Assembly: GCA_902470365.1 (NCBI GenBank)
Contig: CABRFZ010000004.1
Coordinates: 1-64,000, forward strand
DNA: 64,000 nt
Reading direction: 5' to 3'
From: an uncultured Collinsella sp.
Lineage (GTDB): Bacteria; Actinomycetota; Coriobacteriia; Coriobacteriales; Coriobacteriaceae
Part shown: positions 26,330 through 36,325 of the stretch, piece after piece
Layout of the letters: each line of letters begins with the position of its first letter
Numbering within the stretch: the stretch's first letter is position 1
Translations under genes and position numbers: made by a program
The notes under the pieces: model-generated
What the model saw: only the letters and a program-made list of their open reading frames with translations
Told to the model about the DNA's origin: nothing
Database searches by the model: none

Positions 26330-26478
26330 CCCGGGCGTACCCTTCGAATCATTGAATCAACCGGCTACGTTGCAAATCGGTCATCTTGGGGTATTTGTCC
26401 CCACATTGGGCGATAATGATGCCAAAGACATCGTTTGCGATCCAGGTGATTCGCTCTAGATACGAAGGGATGATTTCG

Positions 26479-27906
26479 ATGTTCTGTTCGCAGTGTGGCG
26501 CCCCCATGGGCGATAACGACAAGTTCTGCGGCGTGTGCGGTGCCCCTAATACCGAGGTCAAGGCCGCCGGTCCCGCTCCGCAAGCTCAACCTCAGCCGCA
26601 GGGTCAGCCGTTTGCCCAGCCGCAGCCGCAGCCGTTCGTTGCGCCCCAGCCGGCTATGAACGCGCCCAAGGGTTGCATGGCTCAGGCCTTCAACGACATG
26701 CTCAAGGTTCCCGGCGCCTTGGTTCGCGTATGCCAAATCGCCTTTTTGCCGGCGCTGATCTGCGTCGTGTCGGTGCTTGTGCTGTTTATCCCCGTTATCG
26801 GTGGCATTGCGGCGGCCATTGGCTTTTTGCTTGCGTACGTGGCAAGCGTGTGCGGTGCCGGCTTTGCTATCGAGTGGGGTCGTGACCTGTCGCTCAAGGA
26901 TGATAACGGCATGGAGCGTCCGCTGTTGCGCTCGACCTCGTTTGGATTGGGCATTTTCTCGTCTGTCATTACGAACGTGCTCCGGCTCATAGCCATTATT
27001 CCGGTGATCGGTGTGGTGTTCTCGGTGCTTGAGAGCGCTGTGATCGGTACCGTTGGCTCGTACTATTACTACGGTTCGAGCGGCCTCGAGGGTGCACTCA
27101 TCGGGTCGATGGGTCTGCTTGTCTTTGCCATGATCGTGTCGGTGGTACTGGGCATCTTCTTTAAGATGTTTGGCGATGCCGCTGTGATGCACTTTGCAGT
27201 CGCCGGCCGCGTGGAGAGCGCGTTTTCGCTCGAGAAGGTTTGGAAGTCCTATAAGGCCAACCTGGGCAAGTTGTTCTGCGCATCGATTCTCCCCGAGTTT
27301 TTGACGGGCATTGTTTCCAATATCATCACTTGGATTTTCACCGCCATCTTTGGTTTTGTTGCCGCGCTGGGCATTAGCAGCTATGGCTACTACGGCTACT
27401 ATTCTCGTCCTTCGGGTCTCGAGGCAATCATCACGGGCGGCGGCATCACGCTCATTCTGTTCTTGATGATTGTTGCCTTTGTCACGGTGTTCCTGACTGT
27501 GTTTGGCAAGATGCTCAAGTATCGCGCCGTTGGCTATTGGGCGGCACGCCATGCCTGCGAGTGGTCCGACGAGGATACCGACGACGTCCTGACGTTTGTG
27601 CTCCCGGGTGAGAAGAAGCCTGCTCCTGCGGGATTCAATCCCACGGCCGCCACTGGTGCTGCACCTGCTCCGGCACCTGCACCTGCCCCTGCGCCGGCAC
27701 CCGCGCCCGCGCCAGCACCTGCCCCTGCACCTGCGCCAGCACCTGCCCCTGCACCTGCGCCCGCACCTGCGCCCGCACCTGCCCCGGCGCCTGCACCTGC
27801 ACCGGCGCCCGAGGCGACGCCTGCGGAGCCCGATTGGGATGCCCTTGCCACGCCGGCGGATGAGCCGGGCGATAATCCTGCTGCCGAAAACAATCAAACC
27901 GAATAG
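26479..27906 (+). CDS. Zinc-ribbon membrane protein with 25 Ala-Pro repeats
   Basis: 475 residues from ATG 26479 (site AAGGGAT). It opens with a zinc ribbon MFCSQCGAPMGDNDKFCGVCGAPN (two CxxC knuckles), a Pro/Gln-rich spacer, then a DUF4013-like membrane region (~70-370) with about six segments including GCMAQAFNDMLKVPGALVRV and FKMFGDAAVMHFAVAGR. The C-terminus has 25 uninterrupted Ala-Pro pairs (nucleotides 27661-27810), then EATPAEPDWDALATP and an acidic tail. Zinc-ribbon plus membrane layout recurs in the next gene. The AP run would be an extended rod or linker; its DNA is a near-perfect 6-bp-period repeat, liable to length changes. Function unknown. Confidence 0.8.
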   Translation: MFCSQCGAPMGDNDKFCGVCGAPNTEVKAAGPAPQAQPQPQGQPFAQPQPQPFVAPQPAMNAPKGCMAQAFNDMLKVPGALVRVCQIAFLPALICVVSVLVLFIPVIGGIAAAIGFLLAYVASVCGAGFAIEWGRDLSLKDDNGMERPLLRSTSFGLGIFSSVITNVLRLIAIIPVIGVVFSVLESAVIGTVGSYYYYGSSGLEGALIGSMGLLVFAMIVSVVLGIFFKMFGDAAVMHFAVAGRVESAFSLEKVWKSYKANLGKLFCASILPEFLTGIVSNIITWIFTAIFGFVAALGISSYGYYGYYSRPSGLEAIITGGGITLILFLMIVAFVTVFLTVFGKMLKYRAVGYWAARHACEWSDEDTDDVLTFVLPGEKKPAPAGFNPTAATGAAPAPAPAPAPAPAPAPAPAPAPAPAPAPAPAPAPAPAPAPAPAPAPAPAPEATPAEPDWDALATPADEPGDNPAAENNQTE

Positions 27907-27913
27907 TCGGTCG

Positions 27914-27946
27914 AGGCGCCCTGGGCAACTGAGCCCGGGGTGCCTT
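27914..27946 (+). terminator. Terminator of the Ala-Pro-repeat gene
   Basis: Stem AGGCgCCCTGGGC / GCCCGGGGTGCCT and five T, 8 nt after the stop. Confidence 0.88.
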
Positions 27947-28101
27947 TTTCTACTGCGAAAGCAAGAAAATGCCTGGGAAAACGGTTGCAGCAAAATTTCT
28001 CGGAAATTGGCCAATGTTGCGCAACAACGTCGCGGCTATTGTTGAGAACATAGACGTGTAAGGTTTGAAGGCGTGCAACGCCTTAGGAAAAGGAGAGGCT
28101 T

Positions 28102-28780
28102 ATGTTCTGTCCCACTTGTGGTTCTCCCATTTCGGATGATGCCAAATTCTGCCCCGTCTGCGGTTCTGCCGTCGGTGCCGCTTCCGCTGCTCCTGCTCCG
28201 CAGCCCGCGCCGCAGCCTGCACCTCAGCCCCCAGCCTGCTCCGCAGCCCACGCAGATTCAGCCCACTCCGGTTCAGGCAGTTCAGCCTCAGCCTCAGCAG
28301 CAGTACGCCGGGCAGCAGCAGTACACCGGTCAGCAGCAGTATGCTCAGCAGCCTGCACCTGCCCCGATGGGCTATACTCCGATTAAAACCGACCGTGGCG
28401 TGATCGGCTGGCTCCTGCTTTCCATCGTGACCTGCGGCATCTATTCATATTACTTCCTCTATTGCCTCGCCCGCGACATCAATGTCATGTGCCAGGACGA
28501 CGGCGATTCCACGCCGGGTCTGGCAGCATTTATCCTGCTGTCGTTCGTGACCTGCGGCTTCTACGCACTCTACTGGTACTACAAGATCGGTAACCGCCTG
28601 CAGGCTAATGCTCCTCGCTATGGCCTGATGTTCCAGGAGAACGGTACCACCGTTCTTATGTGGCAGATCGTCGGCGCGCTGCTGTGCGGCCTTGGCTCCA
28701 TCTTTGCCATGAACATCATCATCAAGAATACCAATGCCATGGCAACGGCTTACAACGTCCGTCTTGGCGCTCGTGCCTAA
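28102..28780 (+). pseudogene. Zinc-ribbon/DUF4234 membrane protein, frameshifted in a C5 tract
   Basis: ATG 28102 after AGGAGAGGCTT opens MFCPTCGSPISDDAKFCPVC, a zinc ribbon like the upstream gene, then a Pro/Gln-rich linker. At 28228-28232 (CCCCC) the frame breaks: this frame ends at a stop near 28386, while the +2-shifted frame continues QPAPQPTQIQPTP, Gln-rich repeats (QQQYAGQQQYTGQQQYAQQ), and a DUF4234 membrane domain with VIGWLLLSIVTCGIYSYYF and STPGLAAFILLSFVTCGFYALYWY up to TAA at 28778-28780. Removing one C restores one ~225-residue protein. Either a sequencing or assembly error, a true mutation, or a switchable tract. Confidence 0.8.
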
Positions 28781-28793
28781 CGATAAGAGCGGC

Positions 28794-29270
28794 GTGAACA
28801 GCTCCCAGGGACATAAGGGCGCGGCGGAACTCATTCGCCGCGCCCTTTCTTGCATCGGCGCGCTCTTTGTCGCCTGGCTCGCACTCTACCTGCTCGATAT
28901 CGGCTGCGTGTTTCGCCTGATGACGGGCATTCCCTGTCCGGGATGTGGCATGACGAGGGCCTGGCTGGCAGCACTGCGCCTCGATTTTGCGGCGGCCTTT
29001 GCCTACCATCCGCTGTTTTGGGTGGTGCCGATTGCGTTTGTGCTCGCGTTCGTGCGCGAGGAGGTGACGTCGAGCAAGCTAAAGCGCGGCATCGACATTG
29101 CGGTTATTGTTCTGTGCGTGCTGGTCGTTGCCGTATGGATCGTGCGCCTTATCAACCCGGCAGACGCGGGCCTGCTCTTTGGTGGCCACGCTCCCGCCGG
29201 AGTTCCCACCGATATCATCCACCTCGAAACCCCACGCTGGCTCACCATCCTTCGCTCTTACCTGTCGTGA
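28794..29270 (+). CDS. DUF2752 membrane protein
   Basis: About 158 residues. The start is uncertain: GTG 28794 (VNSSQGHKG) or GTG 28773, which overlaps the previous stop; neither has a strong site. Three membrane segments. FRLMTGIPCPGCGMTRAWLAALRLDFAAAFAYHPLF is the diagnostic DUF2752 CPxCGxTRA region. Function unknown; the family is often found beside DUF4234 or zinc-ribbon proteins, as here, which suggests a shared membrane process. Confidence 0.8.
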   Translation: MNSSQGHKGAAELIRRALSCIGALFVAWLALYLLDIGCVFRLMTGIPCPGCGMTRAWLAALRLDFAAAFAYHPLFWVVPIAFVLAFVREEVTSSKLKRGIDIAVIVLCVLVVAVWIVRLINPADAGLLFGGHAPAGVPTDIIHLETPRWLTILRSYLS

Positions 29271-29303
29271 CGGAGGACGCGCTAGAAAAACGGTCGACAT
29301 ATA

Positions 29304-29340
29304 AGCGGGGGCGAACGTTGAGATAACGTTCGCCCCCGCT
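29304..29340. terminator. Bidirectional terminator between convergent genes
   Basis: Perfect 16-bp stem AGCGGGGGCGAACGTT and complement with loop GAGAT; TTTGCTC follows on plus. It separates the convergent DUF2752 and M20 genes. Confidence 0.88.
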
Positions 29341-29376
29341 TTGCTCTAGCCAGGTTGTTATGGGTGGGCGTGACGG

Positions 29377-30840
29377 CTACTCGCCATGCTTCTCCTCGTG
29401 GCGAGCGGCAGCCCGCGCATCGTGGATGCCCTTGATTGCGGCATGGCGGGCGGTACGGGCATCGTGCATGGCGTCGCGGGCCTCGGCGGCCGTTGCCTTG
29501 GCAGAGCGCAGCTTGGCTGCCAGGTCGGGATTGGTCTCGGCAACCGCGGCGATCGTGGGGCCGTCGAGCTCTTCTTGCGTGGGCTCGGCCAAAAAGTCGA
29601 TGGCATACTGAGCGGCTACCATGGAGCCCTTGGCGAGCACGCTCTCGTCGATCTTATAGAAGCAGGAGTGCTGGGCATAGGTGGCGCCAATCTGGGGGTT
29701 GCGCGTGCCAACAAAGGCGAGCACGCCCGGTACGCGGCGCAGATACTCCGAGAAGTCCTCGCCCGAAAGCGTGCCGCGGTAATGGCCCTCGCCCGCGGGG
29801 CCCAAGCACTTGAGCACAGCTTGGCGGCAGCGCTCGCTCGAGGCGGCATCGTTTTCGACCTTGTAGTTGGCGATGGTGTAGTCGGTGAGTTCGGCCTCGG
29901 CGCCTAGTGCTGCTGCGGTGTGCTCCACGATGCGGCGCATAAGCTCGGGCATCTCTTCATGCGTCTTGTCGCCATAGGTGCGCACCGTGCCGGCGAGGTG
30001 CGCCGTGCCGGCGATAACGTTGCGCGCGGTGCCGCCGTGCAGCTCGCCGACGGTGATGACGGCGGGTTCGTAGGGGCTAATCTCGCGCGAGACGATGGTC
30101 TGCAGGGCGTTGACGATTTCGGCGGCAACCATAACGGCGTCGTGGCCGCGCTGGGGCATGGCGCCATGGCACGAGGTGCCGCGAACGTCGATGCGGAACC
30201 AGTCGGTGTTTGCCATGCGTGGGCCGGGCTCGCAGCTTACGGTGCCGGCGTCGACCTCGCTCCAGATGTGCGCGGCGTAGGCGCCGTCGACGCCGTCGAG
30301 CACACCCGTGCCGATCATGAGTTTGGCGCCCTGGCCGTTTTCCTCGCTGGGCTGGAAAACGATGCGAATCTCGCCGTGGATGTCATCGGTCATGTGGCGC
30401 AGAATCTGCAGCGTGCCGAGCATCATGGCGATATGGCAGTCGTGACCGCAGGCGTGCATGCAGCCCTCGTTGACGCTGGCGAACTCCTCGCCGGTCTGCT
30501 CGGTGACAGGCAGGGCGTCGATATCGGCGCGCAGCAGGATACGGCGGCGCGGCGTGCCGTCCTCGCGGTAGGCATCGGGCGCGGTGCCGCGGAGCGTCGC
30601 CACCAGGCCCGTCTTGAGCGGACGCTCGTAGGGGATATTCATGGCGTCGAGCTGGTTGGCGATGTCGGAAGTCGTGCGCTCCTCGGCAAGGCTCAGCTCC
30701 GGGTGCTTATGGAAGTGCCGGCGCTGCTTGATGATGTAGGGTTCAAACTCGGCGGCGATATCCTGGATGGCCGCGGTGACGTCGTCTGCCGCGCGAACCT
30801 CGGTTGCCGCCATAATCTGCTGTGCCTTGGTCTTCGTCAT
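29377..30840 (-). CDS. M20-family amidohydrolase (N-acyl-amino-acid hydrolase type)
   Basis: 487 residues; the start ATG (complement of 30838-30840) has AAGGAGC upstream, and longer readings run into the divergent gene. Two-zinc peptidase/amidase of the M20D (HipO/AbgB/IAAspH-like) group. Motifs: RRHFHKHPELSLAE, RADIDALPV, MHACGHDCHIAMMLG (~128-140), FQPSEENGQGA, and a dimerisation domain with GTSCHGAMPQRGHDAV. The C-terminal ~75 residues (LAEPTQEELDG to the end) are an extra charged helical tail rich in Ala, Arg and His (RDAMHDARTARHAAIKGIHD), not part of the catalytic fold. The substrate is uncertain. Confidence 0.9.
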   Translation of the reverse strand: MTKTKAQQIMAATEVRAADDVTAAIQDIAAEFEPYIIKQRRHFHKHPELSLAEERTTSDIANQLDAMNIPYERPLKTGLVATLRGTAPDAYREDGTPRRRILLRADIDALPVTEQTGEEFASVNEGCMHACGHDCHIAMMLGTLQILRHMTDDIHGEIRIVFQPSEENGQGAKLMIGTGVLDGVDGAYAAHIWSEVDAGTVSCEPGPRMANTDWFRIDVRGTSCHGAMPQRGHDAVMVAAEIVNALQTIVSREISPYEPAVITVGELHGGTARNVIAGTAHLAGTVRTYGDKTHEEMPELMRRIVEHTAAALGAEAELTDYTIANYKVENDAASSERCRQAVLKCLGPAGEGHYRGTLSGEDFSEYLRRVPGVLAFVGTRNPQIGATYAQHSCFYKIDESVLAKGSMVAAQYAIDFLAEPTQEELDGPTIAAVAETNPDLAAKLRSAKATAAEARDAMHDARTARHAAIKGIHDARAAARHEEKHGE

Positions 30841-31008
30841 GGTCGATTTGCTCCTTGTTGGCTCGATCGCAAAATCGTACAGGCTCTCTCCAGTATGCCA
30901 CCTGCCGCTAGGGCTGGTAAAGTTGCCGTTTGCCGCTTGGGGTTTTGTAACAAGAGTGGGGGAGTACACTCGGGGGTGTTGAATTTCCTGCCAGAGATGG
31001 GGATGCCC

Positions 31009-32646
31009 ATGCAGCATATCGATCGGATTATCCGCTCTAAGAACGTTTTTACCGCCCAAGACGGCATCGATACCGCCCGCGAGCTGGCGATTGCCATTGC
31101 GGGCGACCGTATCGTCGCGGTCGGTGCGCCCGATGACGTGATTGCCGCTGCTCCCGCCGCCACGCCGGTCATCGACTATGGCGAGCAGTTTATCTGCCCC
31201 GGTTTCCATGACGCGCATCTGCACTTCTTCCATACCTCGGTCGGTTCCTCGCCGTACATGCTCATGGATATGGGCACGTCCGAGGCAGCATTGGTGCAGC
31301 GTGCGCTCGAGTTTTCCCAGGGCCTGCCCGACGACGCCTGGGTCGTGACGCAGGGCTGGCGCGATTACCGCTGGGATCCGCCTGAGCACCCTACCAAGGC
31401 CTCCCTCGACGCCGCCTTCCCCGATCGCCCCTGTGTTATGTATTCGGGCGATGGGCATACCCTGTGGCTCAACAGCCGCGCACTCGAAGCCCTCGGCGTG
31501 ACGCGCGACAGCGAGCCTCCGGCGGGTGGAAGTTACGACAAAGACTCAAACGGTGAGCTTACGGGTATCGCCCACGAGGCAGCTGCTATGCAGCTGCTGC
31601 CGCGCTGCCTGGAGTGGCTGGGCGAGGACCGCATCGCGAGCGCTTACGCCGACCAGATGGAGCGTATGGCCGAGCAAGGCATCACCTCAATCTGCGATAT
31701 GTCGCTCATGCCCATGCCGGGCTGCGACTTTAATCGCGACGATGTTTACGACAAGCTGCAGGCCGCCGGCAAGCTGGGCATTCGCGCCCATCTGTTCCCC
31801 ACGCTGCTGGATGACCAATCGCGCTTGGAAGAACTCCAGACCCGCTACGCGAACAACGCGCTGCTCTCGGCGCCAGGATTTAAGCAGTTCTTCGACGGCG
31901 TGTCGAGCGAGCATACCGCATACCTCACTGAGCCCTATACCAACCCGCGCTTCCCGGGCGACCAGGGTCGCCTGACGGTTCCTGTCGAGCGCATGCGCAA
32001 GTTGGTTCTGGCGGCAGCCGAGCGTGGCCACACCGTGCGCATCCACGTTATCGGCGACGGTGCCATCCATGCCGCACTCGATATCTTTGAGGAGGCGGCA
32101 GAGCTCTACGGTCTGCCCCCGCACGGCCATAATACGCTTGAGCATTTGGAGAATCTGCTGCCTCAGGACATCGATCGTCTGCGCAAGCTCAACGTCATTG
32201 CCTCGAGCCAGCCCTGCCACATCACGCTTGACCCGGGCGGCCCGGAGCGCGACCTGGGCCTGGAGCGCAGCCGCATCATGTGGCCGTTTGCGACTTATAA
32301 GCAGCGCGGCATCCGCCAAGCCTTCGGCACCGATAGCCCCATCACGGCCGTTACCAGCATGAACGTGCTCTACACGGCTATCACGCGTCAGGACCCCCGC
32401 AGCCACTGGCCCGAGGGCGGCTGGCTCCCCAGCGAGCGCATCGACGCGGCTACAGCTCTGCGCAACTACACCCTGGGCAGCGCCTACGCAGCAGGTGACG
32501 AGCAAAACCTCGGCAGCCTAGAGCCCGGCAAATACGCCGACCTGGCAGTCCTGGACCAAAACCCGCTCACCGTTGACCCCCAAGAGCTCCAAGACACCAA
32601 AGTTCAGGCAACCTATCTGGCAGGTAACTTAATCTACGAGCGTTAA
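31009..32646 (+). CDS. Amidohydrolase family 3 (YtcJ-like)
   Basis: About 545 residues. ATG 31009 is chosen because AGATGGGGA lies 6 nt before it; ATGs at 30997 and 31003 are also in frame. A metal-dependent hydrolase of the YtcJ/PF07969 type: metal-binding PGFHDAHLHFF, HVIGDGAIHAALDIFEEA, NTLEHLENLLPQDIDRL, QPCHITLDPGG and FGTDSPITAVTSMNVLYTAI, ending with the usual LGSLEPGKYADLAVLDQNPL. The substrate (an N-acyl, amide or hydantoin-like compound) cannot be told. It is divergently placed from the M20 gene, so both may act on acylated amino compounds (inference). Confidence 0.9.
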   Translation: MQHIDRIIRSKNVFTAQDGIDTARELAIAIAGDRIVAVGAPDDVIAAAPAATPVIDYGEQFICPGFHDAHLHFFHTSVGSSPYMLMDMGTSEAALVQRALEFSQGLPDDAWVVTQGWRDYRWDPPEHPTKASLDAAFPDRPCVMYSGDGHTLWLNSRALEALGVTRDSEPPAGGSYDKDSNGELTGIAHEAAAMQLLPRCLEWLGEDRIASAYADQMERMAEQGITSICDMSLMPMPGCDFNRDDVYDKLQAAGKLGIRAHLFPTLLDDQSRLEELQTRYANNALLSAPGFKQFFDGVSSEHTAYLTEPYTNPRFPGDQGRLTVPVERMRKLVLAAAERGHTVRIHVIGDGAIHAALDIFEEAAELYGLPPHGHNTLEHLENLLPQDIDRLRKLNVIASSQPCHITLDPGGPERDLGLERSRIMWPFATYKQRGIRQAFGTDSPITAVTSMNVLYTAITRQDPRSHWPEGGWLPSERIDAATALRNYTLGSAYAAGDEQNLGSLEPGKYADLAVLDQNPLTVDPQELQDTKVQATYLAGNLIYER

Positions 32647-32658
32647 CCCCACATCCCA

Positions 32659-32738
32659 CCCCTCAGTTGCGGTGAAATACGGACTAAATAACACCTCAAC
32701 AGCCAAAAACAGTCCATATTCCACCGCAACTTAAGGGG
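32659..32738. repeat. Hairpin element, GTTGCGGTGAAATA family
   Basis: Left arm AGTTGCGGTGAAATACGGAC and right arm complement (32711-32731) flank a 25-nt loop; outer CCCCT/AGGGG bases extend the stem. A second copy is at 60232-60298. Confidence 0.85.
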
Positions 32739-32794
32739 CACGTTTCAGCAACGTGCCCCTTTCTTGTTCGCACCATCTGCATCGTCATTTTGCT

Positions 32795-33010
32795 GCACTG
32801 ACTTTTCTGAATACCGGGCCCGAATTAGTTAACCTGGCTCCCGGGGCGGACCGGAGGGCATGAAGTTTGTCGCGAGTTCCGCACGCAAAGGAAAGCACTT
32901 AATGTGCTTTCCGTCTTGCGCAGGACTGTAGAGCAGCAAACTTCATGCCCTCCGGTCCGCCCCGGGAGCCACTGCCAAGTTATCCCCCGGCATTCAGAAA
33001 ATCTAAGTGC
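32795..33010. repeat. Large nested imperfect palindrome upstream of groES
   Basis: Core arms 32836-32868 and 32938-32970 are perfect 33-bp complements (GGCTCCCGGGGCGGACCGGA... ). Outside them imperfect pairing continues: TTTTCTGAATACCGGG (from 32803) against CCCCCGGCATTCAGAAAA (to 33002). Inside is a smaller hairpin GGAAAGCAC-ttaat-GTGCTTTCC. In total ~215 bp, ending about 130 nt before the groES start. It contains no gene. Confidence 0.85.
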
Positions 33011-33138
33011 CAAAAAATAAGATTTTTTGACTCCGTGTTGTATAACCCGCCATTCGTGGGTACCATTCAACGCGTACGCAAACAAAAAGGGTTAACCCGC
33101 GCGGCATGACCGCGCGGCCCAAAAAGGAGGAGACAAGC

Positions 33139-33432
33139 ATGTCGTCTTTGAAGCCGCTTGCAGATCGTGTTCTGGTCAAGCCCGACGAGGCCGAGCAGAA
33201 GACCGCTTCTGGTCTGTACATCGCCAGCAACGCTCAGGAGAAGCCGCAGCGCGGCACCATCGTTGCCGTGGGCGCCGGCAAGGTCAACGACAAGGGTGAG
33301 CGCATCCCCATGGACGTCAAGGTTGGCGACGTTGTCATCTACGGTAAGTTCGGTGGCAACGAGGTCAAGGTCGACGGCGAGAAGTATCTGCTGATGCGCG
33401 CCGACGACATCTATGCTGTCGTCGAGGCCTAG
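33139..33432 (+). CDS. groES: Co-chaperonin GroES
   Basis: 97 residues, ATG 33139 after AAAAAGGAGGAGAC. LKPLADRVLVKPDEAEQKTASGLYI, the mobile loop, and the closing YLLMRADDIYAVVEA are canonical. It forms the heptameric lid of GroEL, whose gene follows after 96 bp. The leader has no inverted repeat of the CIRCE type (TTAGCACTC-N9-GAGTGCTAA), and no HspR-type site was seen, so heat-shock control is by some other means or further upstream. Confidence 0.97.
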   Translation: MSSLKPLADRVLVKPDEAEQKTASGLYIASNAQEKPQRGTIVAVGAGKVNDKGERIPMDVKVGDVVIYGKFGGNEVKVDGEKYLLMRADDIYAVVEA

Positions 33433-33450
33433 TCTCGTCAGAATCTCTGA

Positions 33451-35166
<1,716 letters not shown>

Positions 35167-35198
35167 GGCCGGCAAGGTCTAGAACTCCCACCGGGAAT

Positions 35199-35330
35199 CC
35201 GGGGGCGGGACGGGGACTTCTCTCCGGAACGTCCTCGGACATGCAAAGAGGCTCCGCATCGCGCTTCGCGCTGCGGAGCCTCTTTGCGTCCTGCGGAACA
35301 TTCCGGAGAGAAGCCCCGTCCCGCCCCCGG
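35199..35330 (+). terminator. groEL terminator inside a long inverted repeat
   Basis: The inner hairpin GCAAAGAGGCTCCGCA / TGCGGAGCCTCTTTGC (35243-35286) is a strong stem. It is enclosed by outer arms 35199-35229 and 35301-35330 (CCGGGGGCGGGACGGGG... and complement, with one bulged A), so the whole forms a long two-tier structure. Confidence 0.8.
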
Positions 35331-35503
35331 ATCCCCTGCGTTTACGGCCTTGAGGTCGGCGTGGGCGGAGAATGTGGTTGATGGGGATACGTGTCCCTTT
35401 CGCTGTTTCGCGGCTTTGCCGCGAAAAGCGCGTTACTTTGGGATGGGTGGGGAACGTGGTTGTTGCGGCAGCTGATCCCCACCATAAATTACCCTCGGCA
35501 TAC
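35331..35503. other. Spacer before the FMN riboswitch
   Basis: No gene seen. It has a hairpin TTTCGCGG-ctttg-CCGCGAAA at 35406-35426 and two similar words AATGTGGTTGATGGGG and AACGTGGTTGTTGCGG. Confidence 0.4.
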
Positions 35504-35531
35504 TTGCGCGAACGATTGCTCGTGCTACACT
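35504..35531 (+). promoter_or_regulatory. Promoter of the riboflavin uptake operon
   Basis: TTGCGC and TACACT separated by 16 bp, ending 12 nt before the first conserved riboswitch bases. Confidence 0.55.
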
Positions 35532-35542
35532 TGCAATTGCTG

Positions 35543-35722
35543 TTTCAGGGCGGGGTGGAATTCCCCACTGGCGGTAAATCGGGCGGTGTCAAAGGGACGC
35601 CGTGGCGAAGGCGAGGTGTCTGCGACCGAGCCGATGAGTCCGCGACCCGTGTGTGCGTTGGCTCGCATGCCGGCTGAACTGGTGAGATCCCAGTACCAAC
35701 GGTTAGAGTCCGGATGAAAGAG
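35543..35722 (+). promoter_or_regulatory. FMN riboswitch (RFN element)
   Basis: All the conserved RFN blocks are present in order: CAGGGCGGGGTGGAATTCCC, CACTGGCGGTAAA, a variable arm, AGTCCGCGACCCG, GAACTGGTGAGATCCCAGTA, and CCAACGGTTAGAGTCCGGAT followed by GAAAGAGG. FMN binding would lower expression of ribU downstream. The closing GGATGAAAGAGG and the AGGTGA ribosome site are only a few nt apart, which favours translational control; no clear terminator stem was seen between them. Confidence 0.96.
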
Positions 35723-35734
35723 GCAGGTGATCTT

Positions 35735-36325
35735 ATGTCTGAACAGTCGCAGCATATCCATTTTGAGAACACGAATAGGTGGAGCACCAAACAGCTCGTT
35801 ACCATGGCGTTGATGTGCGCCTTGGGCGCCCTGTTTATGTACGTGCAGCTGCCTATCCTTCCTTCGGCGCCGTTTTTGACGTATGACCCGTCGCTGGTAC
35901 CGGCGATGGTGTGCGGGTTTGCGTATGGTCCTGGCGCCGGCACTGCTGTTGCCGCTATGGCTATCGTTATCCATGCGCTCACCACGGGTGACTGGGTCGG
36001 CGCGCTTATGAACCTGGTTGCCACGCTGGGCTACATTCTGCCTGCGGCTATCGTCTATCAGAAGATGCATACCTATAAGGGTGCCGTGATTGGCCTGGTG
36101 CTCGGCGTTATTGCCGCTACGGTGCTTTCTATGGTTGCGAATCTGACCATTGGCGTTTGGTTCTGGTATGGCTCGGTCGATGTGATCGCCCCGCTCATGA
36201 TTCCTGCCGTGCTGCCGTTCAACCTTATCAAGACCGTGCTTAACTCGGTGTTGACACTGGCGGTGTATAAAGCGGTCTCCAACCTCATCACGCCTAAAAA
36301 GGACCGGGTCAAAGGCCGCGCATGA
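35735..36325 (+). CDS. ribU: Riboflavin ECF transporter S-component
   Basis: 196 residues from ATG 35735 with AGGCAGGTGA upstream; the ATG at 35714 belongs to the riboswitch. Six membrane segments, starting with TKQLVTMALMCALGALFMYVQLPILPSAPFLTYDPSLVPAMVCGFAYGP, the typical RibU N-terminus. It binds riboflavin and couples to the EcfA/EcfT module encoded next, with a 4-nt ATGA overlap. The FMN riboswitch upstream confirms the substrate. Confidence 0.95.
   Translation: MSEQSQHIHFENTNRWSTKQLVTMALMCALGALFMYVQLPILPSAPFLTYDPSLVPAMVCGFAYGPGAGTAVAAMAIVIHALTTGDWVGALMNLVATLGYILPAAIVYQKMHTYKGAVIGLVLGVIAATVLSMVANLTIGVWFWYGSVDVIAPLMIPAVLPFNLIKTVLNSVLTLAVYKAVSNLITPKKDRVKGRA

Noticed and set aside
29920..31008. 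N-terminal extension of the YtcJ-like gene giving a 908-residue frame
   Set aside because: The extra part lies antisense to the M20 gene; homology to amidohydrolases begins only at about 31009.
33001..33138. CIRCE or HspR site before groES
   Set aside because: The word TAAGTGCC at 33004 looks like a CIRCE half, but there is no matching inverted half at 9-bp distance.
35714..35734. ATG at 35714 as start of ribU
   Set aside because: It is part of the conserved GGATGAAAGAGG end of the FMN riboswitch, with no ribosome site; ATG 35735 has AGGTGA.
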